A stretch of 64,000 bases of DNA from Erysipelotrichaceae bacterium (GTDB taxonomy: Bacteria; Bacillota_I; Bacilli_A; Erysipelotrichales; Erysipelotrichaceae). Under the pieces are notes generated by a model. The model was given only the letters and a program-made list of their open reading frames with translations, did not search any database and had not been told where the DNA came from. Positions 27,078 to 37,085 of this stretch are shown here, piece by piece. The DNA lies in NCBI GenBank assembly GCA_017442805.1, contig JAFRZA010000011.1, positions 1 through 64,000 of the forward strand, written 5' to 3'. A program made the position numbers and the translations under genes. Positions within the stretch are counted from its first letter, which is position 1. Each line of letters starts with the position of its first letter.

Positions 27078-27135
27078 ACATGATACCTCCTTGATCTTCG
27101 GTTTTCTTTCTTAAGAAAAGTAACAAGGTGAATTG

Positions 27136-28281
27136 TTACTTAAAGGTGCTGCGGAATTTTTCAAAGACGTTCTTCTTGCCCTTGCCTTCTGCCGTCTTCA
27201 GCTTGGTGTAGAGTTCCTTTTCCTCCCTGCTTATGGAGGAGGGAATCACCACATCGACGATGACGTACTGATCGCCATAATAGCCGGAGCGGATGTTCTT
27301 GACGCCCTTGCCCCGCAGACGGAACTTCTGGCCGGGCTGAGTGCCGGCCGGAACGGTCAGTTCCACATCGCCATACACGGTTGGAACATCGATCTTGCAT
27401 CCAAGAGTGGCGTCAACGGCTGACAGCGGCACTTCGATGAGGATGTCGTCACCCTCGCGGACGAAGTGCTTGTCGGCAGAGACGATGACCTCAACGTAGA
27501 GGTCGCCGTTGGGACCGCCGTTATAGCCCTTGTTGCCCTTGCCGGCAATGCGCAGCTGCTGGCCAGACTGAATGCCGGCCGGGATGTTGAGGTCGACTTC
27601 GACCTTTTTCTTAATGTAGCCGCTGCCCCGGCACTTGCTGCAGGCCTTCATGATCTTCTTGCCGGTGCCGTGGCAATCCGGACAGGTCGATTGCGACTGC
27701 ATGGCCATGCCGAACATGTTGGTCTGTCTGACCACTCTTCCGGAACCGTTACAGGAAGGACATACCTTGATATCATCCTTGCTGCGGGCTCCCGATCCCA
27801 GGCAGTCCGGGCACTGCTCCTCAACATCGAGGCTGATGGTCTTGCTCAGACCGTTGATGGAATCCATGAAGCTGATGCGTACCTGCAGGTAGCTGTCCTC
27901 GCCCTTGCGGGGACCGTTGGCATTGGCTGAACGGCTTCTGCCGCCCATGGAACCCATGCCGCCCATGCCGCCGAAGAAGGAGTCGAAGATGTCACTGAAT
28001 CCGAAGTCGGCAGCGGAACCGAAGCCGTTGAAATTGAAGTTGAACCCTGATGAGTCCAGGCCTTCAAAGCCGTACTGGTCATAGGTCGACTTCTTCTGGG
28101 GATCGGAGAGAACTTCGTAGGCCTCCTGCACTTCCTTGAACTTTTCCGGAGCGTCAGGGTCCTTGTTCAGATCCGGATGATATTTCTTAGCCAGAGTACG
28201 GTAGGCTTTCTTGATCTGCTCTTCACTGGCGTCACGGGAAAGGCCCAATACCTCGTAATAATCTCTCTTGCTGTTTGCCAT
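27136..28281 (-). CDS. dnaJ: Chaperone protein DnaJ
   Basis: This Hsp40 co-chaperone stimulates the DnaK ATPase and delivers clients. The 381-residue type I protein has an N-terminal J-domain with the HPD motif (KKYHPDLN) and a Gly/Phe-rich linker (residues about 70-110). Four CxxCxGxG zinc repeats follow ([32 protein letters not shown]), then two C-terminal substrate-binding domains. It lies 66 bases after dnaK, with a strong 13-bp hairpin between them that may set its level relative to DnaK. All expected residues are present. Confidence 0.97.
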   Translation of the reverse strand: MANSKRDYYEVLGLSRDASEEQIKKAYRTLAKKYHPDLNKDPDAPEKFKEVQEAYEVLSDPQKKSTYDQYGFEGLDSSGFNFNFNGFGSAADFGFSDIFDSFFGGMGGMGSMGGRSRSANANGPRKGEDSYLQVRISFMDSINGLSKTISLDVEEQCPDCLGSGARSKDDIKVCPSCNGSGRVVRQTNMFGMAMQSQSTCPDCHGTGKKIMKACSKCRGSGYIKKKVEVDLNIPAGIQSGQQLRIAGKGNKGYNGGPNGDLYVEVIVSADKHFVREGDDILIEVPLSAVDATLGCKIDVPTVYGDVELTVPAGTQPGQKFRLRGKGVKNIRSGYYGDQYVIVDVVIPSSISREEKELYTKLKTAEGKGKKNVFEKFRSTFK

Positions 28282-28300
28282 GATATCACCTCTGCTTCAA

Positions 28301-28330
28301 ATCCATGCCCGGCAACAGCCGGGCGTGGAT
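28301..28330 (-). other. Strong intercistronic hairpin between dnaK and dnaJ
   Basis: ATCCATGCCCGGC and GCCGGGCGTGGAT pair over 13 bp (one G-T) around an AACA loop. No T run follows on the minus strand, so it is not a classical terminator. It may be an RNA-processing or stability element. Confidence 0.7.
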
Positions 28331-28347
28331 ATCATTATTCAATAGTC

Positions 28348-30165
<1,818 letters not shown>

Positions 30166-30176
30166 CTATTCCTCCT

Positions 30177-30767
30177 TTACTCGCTGACCTTGACCAGGGC
30201 AGCTCTTAATAATCTATCCTTTAAGCGGTAACCGGTCTGTAAGACCTCAATCACCGTGTTAGGTTCAGTTCCTTCAACCTTCTCCGTCATGATGGCGTGG
30301 GCCTCATTGGCGTCGAACGGTTTGTTCAGGCAGTCGATCTTCTCAACCCCTTCATTGCTCAGGGCATGGACGATCTGATCATAGGTCAGCCTGACGCCCT
30401 TGACGAAGGAATCTTCCGGATCCTTGCCGGTTAAGGCCAGTTCCAGGGAATCCAACGCCGGCAGGATGGCCAGGGCGAAGGACTGGATGCGGTACTTGTT
30501 GGCTTCATCAGCCTGTGCCTGCAGCCGCTTCTTCAGATTCTCGGTGTCCGCATACGCTTTATAATAAGCGTTCTTGGTGACCCCGATCTCCTGCTTGAGT
30601 TCCTCGACTTCCTTTCTGAGCTTTTCGACTTCGCTTAGTTTCTTTTCCTTCTTATGCTTTTCGTGATGTTCTTCCTCGCTGACCTCTTCCGGCTTTTCTT
30701 CCGGGCCTTCCGGTTCAGCGGCAGCCTGTTCTTCCGGGCTTTCTTCAATCATGATTTCTTCATCCAT
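30177..30767 (-). CDS. grpE: Nucleotide exchange factor GrpE
   Basis: GrpE releases ADP from DnaK. The 196-residue protein has a very acidic, probably disordered N-terminal 50 residues. A long helix follows for dimerisation (KLSEVEKLRKEVEELKQEIG), then the family core (YADTENLKKRLQ, FDANEAHAIM, VLQTGYRLKDRLLRAALV). The ATG at 30767 overlaps little of hrcA, seven bases upstream, and its ribosome site is weak, so coupling to hrcA translation is plausible. A second in-frame ATG at 30752 is possible. Confidence 0.96.
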   Translation of the reverse strand: MDEEIMIEESPEEQAAAEPEGPEEKPEEVSEEEHHEKHKKEKKLSEVEKLRKEVEELKQEIGVTKNAYYKAYADTENLKKRLQAQADEANKYRIQSFALAILPALDSLELALTGKDPEDSFVKGVRLTYDQIVHALSNEGVEKIDCLNKPFDANEAHAIMTEKVEGTEPNTVIEVLQTGYRLKDRLLRAALVKVSE

Positions 30768-30774
30768 AGCTTAT

Positions 30775-31782
30775 CTACTTCTTTCTTCTGTACTGATTCT
30801 CAATGAAGGACGTGGTGAAGTCCAGCAGCGAGAGAATGCGGTCATAGTTCATCCGGCTCGGACCGACGACCATCAGCCTGCCCTCTTCGTTTCCGACACT
30901 GAAGTGACGGGAGACGACAGCCATGTCATCCAGCCAGACCAGTTCGCCGTTTCCTTCCGGCGCGACGATCTTCAGGGCGTTTCCTGAAGATTCCAGCGTC
31001 CGCCAGGCATTGGAGTCCTCCAGCATCCTCATCAGGCCTTTCATCTTCTCCAGATCGGCGAATTCAGGCTGATAGAGCATGTTGCTGGCGCCGGAATAAT
31101 AGACGTTGTCCGAGGCAAACCTCACAAAGGCCTGCATGAAGGCATTGAACAGCGCTTCATGACGCTTGACGGCGTGAGCCAGAATCGGCTTGATCTCGTT
31201 AAGCTTTTCCACGATCTCGTTGATTGGGGTTCCGCACAGACGGTCATTCAGAATGTTGGTACAGTTCTGAATGTCTTCCACGGAAACCGAATCTTCAAAG
31301 TGGAAGGTCTTGTTTTCAGTGTGGCCCTGGTCAGTAATGAACACGGCTACGGCGCTGGTATCATCCAGCGGGAAGAGCCTGATGTGCGCCAGCGTCTGCT
31401 TGTTGGCGTCCGGTCCCAAAACCAGCGAAGTAAGGTTGGTCATGTTGGACAGCACTTCGCAGCTGGTCTGGATCACTTCATCCATCGGCAGGTTGCGGTA
31501 ATAGTTGGCAATCTGGTTCTTTTCGCTTTCGTCCAGCCGGCCTGACAGCATGTTCTCAACATAGTAGCGGTAGCCCTCGGTGGAAGGCACTCTTCCCGAA
31601 GAAGTATGCGTCTTTTCCAGCAGACCCTGCTGTTCCAGATAGTTCATCTCGTTGCGGATGGTGGCGGAAGAATAATTGAGACCGTAGCGCTCAACCAGGG
31701 TCTTGGAGCCGACCGGTTCAGCCGTCTTGATGAATTCTTCAACGATGGCCTTCAGCAACTGCTGCTGCCTTTCTGTCAACAT
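30775..31782 (-). CDS. hrcA: Heat-inducible transcription repressor HrcA
   Basis: HrcA binds CIRCE operators and represses chaperone genes until GroEL is titrated by misfolded protein. The 335-residue protein has an N-terminal winged helix (LTERQQQLLKAIVEEFI, SSATIRNEMNYLEQQGLL, HTSSGRVPSTEGYRYYV) and the HrcA core domain. I use the ATG at 31782, which has AAGGAAGTGAG upstream; a GTG seven codons earlier would fall inside the degenerate operator. As first gene of the operon it represses itself through the CIRCE sites at 31797-31867. Confidence 0.96.
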   Translation of the reverse strand: MLTERQQQLLKAIVEEFIKTAEPVGSKTLVERYGLNYSSATIRNEMNYLEQQGLLEKTHTSSGRVPSTEGYRYYVENMLSGRLDESEKNQIANYYRNLPMDEVIQTSCEVLSNMTNLTSLVLGPDANKQTLAHIRLFPLDDTSAVAVFITDQGHTENKTFHFEDSVSVEDIQNCTNILNDRLCGTPINEIVEKLNEIKPILAHAVKRHEALFNAFMQAFVRFASDNVYYSGASNMLYQPEFADLEKMKGLMRMLEDSNAWRTLESSGNALKIVAPEGNGELVWLDDMAVVSRHFSVGNEEGRLMVVGPSRMNYDRILSLLDFTTSFIENQYRRKK

Positions 31783-31796
31783 GTTTCTCACTTCCT

Positions 31797-31823
31797 TTGG
31801 CACTCTTTTTCAAGTACTGCCAA
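31797..31823. promoter_or_regulatory. Second, degenerate CIRCE-like operator
   Basis: TTGGCACTC, nine bases, TACTGCCAA. The left arm has one mismatch to TTAGCACTC and the right arm three to GAGTGCTAA. The spacing is exactly canonical, and the site covers about +1 to +22 of the hrcA transcript, the usual CIRCE position. Confidence 0.6.
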
Positions 31824-31824
31824 T

Positions 31825-31853
31825 ATTATAAAGCACTGTTTTAGCACTGTCAA
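31825..31853 (-). promoter_or_regulatory. Sigma-A promoter of the hrcA operon
   Basis: The minus strand reads TTGACA (31848-31853), 17 bases, TATAAT (31825-31830): a perfect consensus promoter. Its -35 lies within the CIRCE element. Confidence 0.92.
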
Positions 31854-31867
31854 GCATCAAGTGCTAA
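31841..31867. promoter_or_regulatory. CIRCE operator (HrcA binding site)
   Basis: TTAGCACTG, nine bases, AAGTGCTAA. This matches the TTAGCACTC-N9-GAGTGCTAA consensus except for the innermost base of each arm. It overlaps the -35 of the hrcA promoter. Confidence 0.93.
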
Positions 31868-31921
31868 TCGTAAAAAACGTCCTTTTATTCACGGGAAAAA
31901 CCATCTCACCCAGACGCAAAG

Positions 31922-31930
31922 TGCTATAAT
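31922..31930 (+). promoter_or_regulatory. Extended -10 promoter of the GH31 gene
   Basis: TGCTATAAT lies about 25 bases before the ATG at 31956, 55 bases from the CIRCE element and divergent from hrcA. Confidence 0.65.
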
Positions 31931-31955
31931 TTAAATAGTAGAATGTTGTGAATTT

Positions 31956-33923
31956 ATGATCAGAAAATATGTAATAGGGAAACCACTGATTCAGACTTTT
32001 TCCACGGTAAGGCAGATCGATCCTTCTGCCGACCCGCTGCCTTACTTTACTCAAAGACGCACTAAGAAGCACCTTTATTTCCACTACCAGCTGGACAGGA
32101 AGGACATCGTCTACGGTTTAGGCGAAAACATGGGCGGCATCAACAAGAGAGGCCATACCTACGCTTCCTACAATACCGATAACCCGATCCACCGGGAGAA
32201 TACACCATCCTTATACAGCGCTCATAACTTCCTGATCGTCGACGGCAGGGATCTTTTCGGTGTCTTCTTTGACACGCCTTCCAAGATCACCTTCGATGTT
32301 GACAAAACTACTCCGGGCGAACTGTTCATCCGTACCGCCAATGATAATCTTGATATCTACATGATCACCGCTTCCGACGCCAACAGTATCGCCAGGGAGT
32401 TTCTTTCCCTGATCGGCCGGCCGTTTTTACCGCCCTTATGGGCTTTCGGCTTCGGGCAGTCCCGCTGGGGCTACAAGAGTGAAGCCGACCTGCTGGCCGT
32501 CATGGAAGCCCACAAGCTCAACAGACTGCCGCTGGACTGGCTGTGCATGGACATCGACTACATGGACCATTTCAAGCTGTTCACCTTCAACAAGCTCCGT
32601 TTCCCCTTCCTTCCGGCCTTCGTGGAGAAGACCCGCCAGCGCGGGGTCCATCTGGTTCCCATCGTCGATGCCGGCGTAAAGGTTGAAGAAGGCTATGACG
32701 TCTATGAAGAAGGCGTTGTCGGCGATTACTTCTGCCGCAACAAGGACGGCGGCATTTTCAAGGGCACCGTCTGGCCCGGTATCGTTCATTTTCCCGACTT
32801 CTTCCGTCCTGAAGTACGCCGGTGGTTCGGCGACAAGTACAAAGCCATGCTGGATTTGGGCTTTGACGGTTTCTGGAACGACATGAACGAACCGTCGATC
32901 TTCTCGAGCGAGTATTCCAAAGTCAAGTCCAAACTGGACATCGTCAAAGGGTTCTTCAACCCTCATCACAAGGAAAGCAAGGCCGAAGAAGTCGCCCACT
33001 TCGACTACCATAACTTCTATAACGTGGCTGACGGCAAGCCGCTGGTGCATCATCTCGTACACAACCTTTACGGCGGCTACATGACCATGGCTTCCTGTCA
33101 GGGCATTGAAAGACACTATGACAAACGGTTCCTGTTATTCTCCCGCAGCAGCTGCATCGGCGCTCACCGCTACGGCGGCTTATGGACCGGAGACAACGAA
33201 TCCCGCTGGGATCACCTGCGGACGGAATTCCACCAGCTGCCCGGGCTCAACATGTGTGGCTTCCTCTACAGCGGCGCCGACACTGGCGGTTTCGGCAGCA
33301 ACTGCACCAGAGAACTGTTATTACGCTGGCTGGCATTAAGCGTCTTTACACCCTTAATGCGCAATCACGCTGCACGGCGGACCAGAAGCCAGGAATGCTA
33401 CATGTTCGGTCACATCAGTGCTTTCCGCAACGTGCTGATGCTGCGCTACCGCCTGCTGCCTTACATCTACTCGGAATTCATGAAGGCAGCCCTGAATGAT
33501 GACATGTACATCAAACCGCTGGCCTTCGTCTTTGACGACCCCAGGGTCCGCGGCATTGAGAATCAGCTGATGGTCGGCGAATCCATCATGATCGCCCCGA
33601 TCATGGAAAAGGGCCAGACCGAAAGAAGCGTCTATCTCCCCGAAGCAATGACCATGGTCAGCTACCGTAATCAGAAATTCACTACGGAAAAGCTGAAGAA
33701 GGGAAAGCACACCATTGAAGTTCCGGAAGACGAAGTTGTCTTCTTCATCCGCCACGATCACTGCATCATCATCGGCCGGGAAGCTCTGAATACCGCTGAA
33801 GCCGATCTTAAGAATGTTGAGCTTCTGGGTGACGGGAAAAGCTATCTGCAGTATCTGGATGACGGCTATACCAGAGTCACCAACATTGAAAATGCCCGTT
33901 TGATTAAACGGGCAACTAATTGA
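31956..33923 (+). CDS. Glycoside hydrolase family 31 (alpha-glucosidase / alpha-xylosidase type)
   Basis: GH31 enzymes release alpha-linked glucose or xylose from the non-reducing end of oligosaccharides. The 655-residue protein has no signal peptide, so it is intracellular. The barrel shows the WMDIDYMD-type strand as LCMDIDYMDHF, the nucleophile Asp in DGFWNDMNEPS (about residue 309) and the acid/base region GLWTGDNES (about residue 412). The N-terminal beta domain is present and the C-terminal region is short. No clear Shine-Dalgarno sequence precedes the start. It stands alone and divergent from hrcA, with no sugar transporter nearby. Alpha-glucosidase is the safest call. Confidence 0.9.
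   Translation: MIRKYVIGKPLIQTFSTVRQIDPSADPLPYFTQRRTKKHLYFHYQLDRKDIVYGLGENMGGINKRGHTYASYNTDNPIHRENTPSLYSAHNFLIVDGRDLFGVFFDTPSKITFDVDKTTPGELFIRTANDNLDIYMITASDANSIAREFLSLIGRPFLPPLWAFGFGQSRWGYKSEADLLAVMEAHKLNRLPLDWLCMDIDYMDHFKLFTFNKLRFPFLPAFVEKTRQRGVHLVPIVDAGVKVEEGYDVYEEGVVGDYFCRNKDGGIFKGTVWPGIVHFPDFFRPEVRRWFGDKYKAMLDLGFDGFWNDMNEPSIFSSEYSKVKSKLDIVKGFFNPHHKESKAEEVAHFDYHNFYNVADGKPLVHHLVHNLYGGYMTMASCQGIERHYDKRFLLFSRSSCIGAHRYGGLWTGDNESRWDHLRTEFHQLPGLNMCGFLYSGADTGGFGSNCTRELLLRWLALSVFTPLMRNHAARRTRSQECYMFGHISAFRNVLMLRYRLLPYIYSEFMKAALNDDMYIKPLAFVFDDPRVRGIENQLMVGESIMIAPIMEKGQTERSVYLPEAMTMVSYRNQKFTTEKLKKGKHTIEVPEDEVVFFIRHDHCIIIGREALNTAEADLKNVELLGDGKSYLQYLDDGYTRVTNIENARLIKRATN
33894..33913 (+). other. Perfect hairpin in the last codons of the GH31 gene
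   Basis: GCCCGTTT, GATT, AAACGGGC lies inside the coding end, four codons from the stop. No T run follows. It may protect the 3' end or act as a weak terminator; no better one is seen downstream. Confidence 0.5.
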
Positions 33924-34026
33924 TTAACTCAGTTTCTTATTAGTTTTGTTCGAATACAAATTAATGCTTTAATAACTGCGCATCCCTTCTTGCTGATTTT
34001 TTTAACTGCAGCATTTTTCATATTGA

Positions 34027-34812
34027 TCAGAGGCTCTTAGGTATACAGACAAAACGCTCAGCCTCCTTTACGAAGGGAACCAGCAAATCTGTATTATAAA
34101 TATTGGATAACAATTCTGCTTTTGCTATTTGCGATGCATCATAGATTTCAAGATGTCCTTCTTTATTCAATATCACAGTTTTCCCTCCCAACAGGATGCT
34201 GTGATCTGGATTGTGCGTTGTCATAACAATTGCATATCCTTCGTTTTTCAAAGAGGCAATCAATTTTAATGTAGAAATCTGGTTGCCAAAATCAAGATGA
34301 GCAGTTGGCTCATCAAAAAATATTACCTGTGGTTCTTGAGCAATTGCCCGGGCAATTGCAGCCTGTTGTCTTTCTCCACCACTGATTTCAGTAATTGGAC
34401 GATCTGATAAATGTGTTATGCGCATTTTTTCAAGTACATTCTCAACTATCCTAAAATCATTTGAATCAGGTTTTCTGAACATTTCAATTCTATTCGCCCT
34501 CCCCATAAGGACATAATCAAAAACAGAATATGCAAAAGCAGATTCCTGATACTGTTGCACATATCCTATTACTTTAGCAACGTTTTGGATAGTCATAGAA
34601 GAGATGGGAATATCGTTTAAATACACCAATCCGCTTTGAGGTGTTAACAGATTGCAAGCACAATTCAGCAAAGTACTTTTCCCAGAGCCGTTCGGTCCAA
34701 GAATGGAAACTATCTCTCCCTTTTCAATTGAAAAAGAACAGTCATCAAGTATTTTCCTTTTTGACCCAGGATACGAAAAAGATACGGAACTCAATCGAAC
34801 AATTGGACTCAT
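34027..34812 (-). CDS. ABC transporter ATP-binding protein (siderophore/cobalamin type)
   Basis: This is the cytoplasmic ATPase of an importer whose permease and binding protein lie upstream. The 261-residue protein has Walker A GPNGSGKST, Q-loop GYVQQ, signature ISGGERQQ, Walker B VIFFDEPTAHLD and the switch His in TTHNPDH, all typical of the FecE/BtuD group. It starts 10 bases after the permease stop. The three genes are distinctly AT-rich compared with both flanks, a sign of recent acquisition. The metal or chelate it carries cannot be read from the sequence. Confidence 0.93.
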   Translation of the reverse strand: MSPIVRLSSVSFSYPGSKRKILDDCSFSIEKGEIVSILGPNGSGKSTLLNCACNLLTPQSGLVYLNDIPISSMTIQNVAKVIGYVQQYQESAFAYSVFDYVLMGRANRIEMFRKPDSNDFRIVENVLEKMRITHLSDRPITEISGGERQQAAIARAIAQEPQVIFFDEPTAHLDFGNQISTLKLIASLKNEGYAIVMTTHNPDHSILLGGKTVILNKEGHLEIYDASQIAKAELLSNIYNTDLLVPFVKEAERFVCIPKSL

Positions 34813-34821
34813 GACATCTCC

Positions 34822-35835
34822 CTACTTTAATCTTGTTCTTTGGTGATACAACAGCCATGCGTAAAATGGAGCACCGATAAGTCCTGTTATGATTCCTAAC
34901 GGAACTTCTGTTCTTGCAACAGTTCGAGCAATGGTATCTACGCCAAGCAGAAAGATAGCGCCGAGCAAAGCTGCAGTAGGCACAATCTTCGTATTACTTG
35001 TTCCTACAAACATTCTGGCAAAGTGAGGAATTACCAATCCTATCCATCCAATTGTCCCTGCCATGCACACCGAAGTAGCAGTCAACAATGTTGAGCAGGC
35101 AATAGTAATCAAACGAATACGTTTAACATTTGCGCCAAGTGTCTGAGCGTCTTTTTCACCCATGGAGATTACGTCGATCCACCATGACATTCTCATTAAG
35201 ACAAACACACAAATGCAGACAGGAACGAGAGAGAATAATATTGTTGAATAGGATAAACCATCAAGAGATCCCATCATCCAATATGTTATTTGTGGTAATT
35301 CATCACGCGGATCAGCAATATACTTGATTATTCCCATCGCCGAACCGGTCAGCCCTCCCACAACTATTCCTGACAAAACGAGCATGATGTTTGACTCGGA
35401 TTTTAAAACCTTTGGAATTGTAACTGTCAAAACTACAGTTAATACGCCGAACATAAATGCAAATATCATAATAAAGGTTTTAGGCAAATGTAATAGGATT
35501 GCCAGGGCAGCTCCTACGCATGCACCTGATGAAACGCCAAGAATATCCGGAGAAACAAGCGGGTTTTGAAACACCGATTGATATGATGCTCCGGATAGCG
35601 AGAGGCAGGTTCCTACGATTATTGCTCCTATGATCCGCGGTAATCTGAGGCCATATATAACGCTCTCATCCAGTTCACTCCAATCACCAGTTTTGACAAA
35701 CGGTTTGATTATTAACAGTTTTAGGCATGTTAACGGGTCAAGATGGTAATGCCCACAGCAGGATGCAATTATTACCACTATGAAAAGCGCTACAAGAAGT
35801 ATTGCTATGGTTCCTTTGAAGCGCTTTTCTTTCAT
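34822..35835 (-). CDS. FecCD-family ABC permease
   Basis: This is the membrane permease of a type II importer for iron-siderophore, haem or cobalamin. The 337-residue protein has about ten hydrophobic helices. It carries the family patterns LRLPRIIGAIIVGTCLSLSG near the N-terminus, NPLVSPDILGVSSGA, and GTIGWIGLVIPHFAR in the cytoplasmic loop that contacts the ATPase. A single FecCD protein implies a homodimer. It is 8 bases from the binding protein and 10 from the ATPase, and it is AT-rich like both. Function as a high-affinity importer is secure; the ligand is not. Confidence 0.94.
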   Translation of the reverse strand: MKEKRFKGTIAILLVALFIVVIIASCCGHYHLDPLTCLKLLIIKPFVKTGDWSELDESVIYGLRLPRIIGAIIVGTCLSLSGASYQSVFQNPLVSPDILGVSSGACVGAALAILLHLPKTFIMIFAFMFGVLTVVLTVTIPKVLKSESNIMLVLSGIVVGGLTGSAMGIIKYIADPRDELPQITYWMMGSLDGLSYSTILFSLVPVCICVFVLMRMSWWIDVISMGEKDAQTLGANVKRIRLITIACSTLLTATSVCMAGTIGWIGLVIPHFARMFVGTSNTKIVPTAALLGAIFLLGVDTIARTVARTEVPLGIITGLIGAPFYAWLLYHQRTRLK

Positions 35836-35843
35836 ATATACAA

Positions 35844-36878
35844 TTAATGAATGCCGATTTGCTCAAGAGTCAAATCTAATCCGTAAACTTCATGATAGAA
35901 TTCGACAGCTAATTTATTGATGTCAATATCTGTATATAAATCAGGATACATTTGCATGCTGATATATAGAGTGCCAATATAACATGATGGATTGCCCTTG
36001 CTCCATGCATCGATTTCTGACGGAATGGCAAAAACATGGTTGTTCTTTACTGATGTCATGGGGGCCCATGTACTGCTTGACATTATATCCTCAACAGTGA
36101 GTTCACAGTAGTAGTCCTGAAGGAAAATGAAATCGGGATTCCATTCAAAAATCTTTTCCAATCCAACAACCGTTGTTTCTGTTTTTGTTGCCAATTCATC
36201 AGGAGTCATTGATTTACCTCCAGCCATTTCAATCATAATGTCAATGGTGTCATAGATATCAGCAGCCAGTTCTCCGATTTGCTCTCCGAGGATAATAACA
36301 GTAGGATACTGATCTTTTGGAATAGACGAAACTCTATCCTTAACTAATTTCAAAATGTTCTCGCAGTATGAATTAACATATGCTGCTCTTTCTTCAACAC
36401 CGAAAATCTTTCCAAGATCTGTAATGTTTTTGGCAATATCGTCAAAAGAATGAAAGCCCATTCCATATGCTCTGACTTTTACCGAGTTCGCCCCAGTAAT
36501 CTGGTCTGTAGCATAGGAACCGTGTAAATAAACGTCTGGTTGAATATCAGCTAAAGCTTCTTTGTCCAGAACCCAGCGGCCAACTTTTGGCATCTCATCC
36601 GGGTTAAAGAACAAACGGTCGATGTTGTGCTTAGAGTTAGTTGCAACAAGTCTATCACCTACGCCTAATGCATAAATATACATGTCAACTCCACCACCCC
36701 AGGATGTAGCAACTGTTTTTGCTGGTTCAGCAAACGATACGCGTCTTCCGCTTCCATCAACTACAATAATTGGATCGTTTTCATTAAACAACGCATCGTC
36801 TTTACTTGTCTTTGAACACCCAAATAATGATGTAAAGACAAGACACACAGCAATTATCAGATATGATGCCTTTTTCAT
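35844..36878 (-). CDS. ABC transporter substrate-binding lipoprotein (PF01497 type)
   Basis: This lipid-anchored extracellular receptor starts with a signal ending in a lipobox (LFGC, Cys21). The 344-residue protein has the two-lobe helical-backbone fold: VVDGSGRRVSFAEPAKTV at the start of lobe 1, and YPTVIILGEQIGELAAD then WNPDFIFLQDY in lobe 2. This is the pattern of receptors for iron-siderophores, haem, cobalamin or oxyanions. The ribosome site is CCGGAGGT. It is the first gene of the AT-rich importer operon. No Fur box that I can recognise is present upstream. Confidence 0.9.
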   Translation of the reverse strand: MKKASYLIIAVCLVFTSLFGCSKTSKDDALFNENDPIIVVDGSGRRVSFAEPAKTVATSWGGGVDMYIYALGVGDRLVATNSKHNIDRLFFNPDEMPKVGRWVLDKEALADIQPDVYLHGSYATDQITGANSVKVRAYGMGFHSFDDIAKNITDLGKIFGVEERAAYVNSYCENILKLVKDRVSSIPKDQYPTVIILGEQIGELAADIYDTIDIMIEMAGGKSMTPDELATKTETTVVGLEKIFEWNPDFIFLQDYYCELTVEDIMSSSTWAPMTSVKNNHVFAIPSEIDAWSKGNPSCYIGTLYISMQMYPDLYTDIDINKLAVEFYHEVYGLDLTLEQIGIH

Positions 36879-36927
36879 TCTTTTACCTCCGGTTGAACAA
36901 TAGGATTATTTCAACACTTATAGGTTT

Positions 36928-36933
36928 ATTATA
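36928..36933 (-). promoter_or_regulatory. -10 element of the AT-rich importer operon
   Basis: The minus strand has TATAAT about 50 bases before the ATG at 36878. The -35 is poor. The remaining 100 bases up to the degV terminator are AT-rich, with no operator I recognise. Confidence 0.5.
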
Positions 36934-37013
36934 CACTAAATGATTCAACTGATTTGGAAAATACCATAGAAATTTCCTTATTGATATTCATTGACCAGTC
37001 ATCATTCCATATT

Positions 37014-37040
37014 TAAAACAAAACGTCACATTTGTGACGC
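37014..37040 (-). terminator. Intrinsic terminator after degV
   Basis: The 16-base palindrome CGTCACATTTGTGACG (37024-37039) is followed on the minus strand by TTTTGTTTT. It lies about 50 bases after the degV stop. Confidence 0.75.
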
Positions 37041-37085
37041 ATGTTTATATTATGCTAGAAGAGTTTCAGAAAAAACAATAACGTA

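Noticed and set aside
37024..37039. CRP/FNR-like operator in the palindrome CGTCACATTTGTGACG
   Set aside because: The half-sites face the wrong way for a CRP box (TCACA...TGTGA), and the palindrome is followed by a T run on the strand where degV ends, so a terminator explains it.
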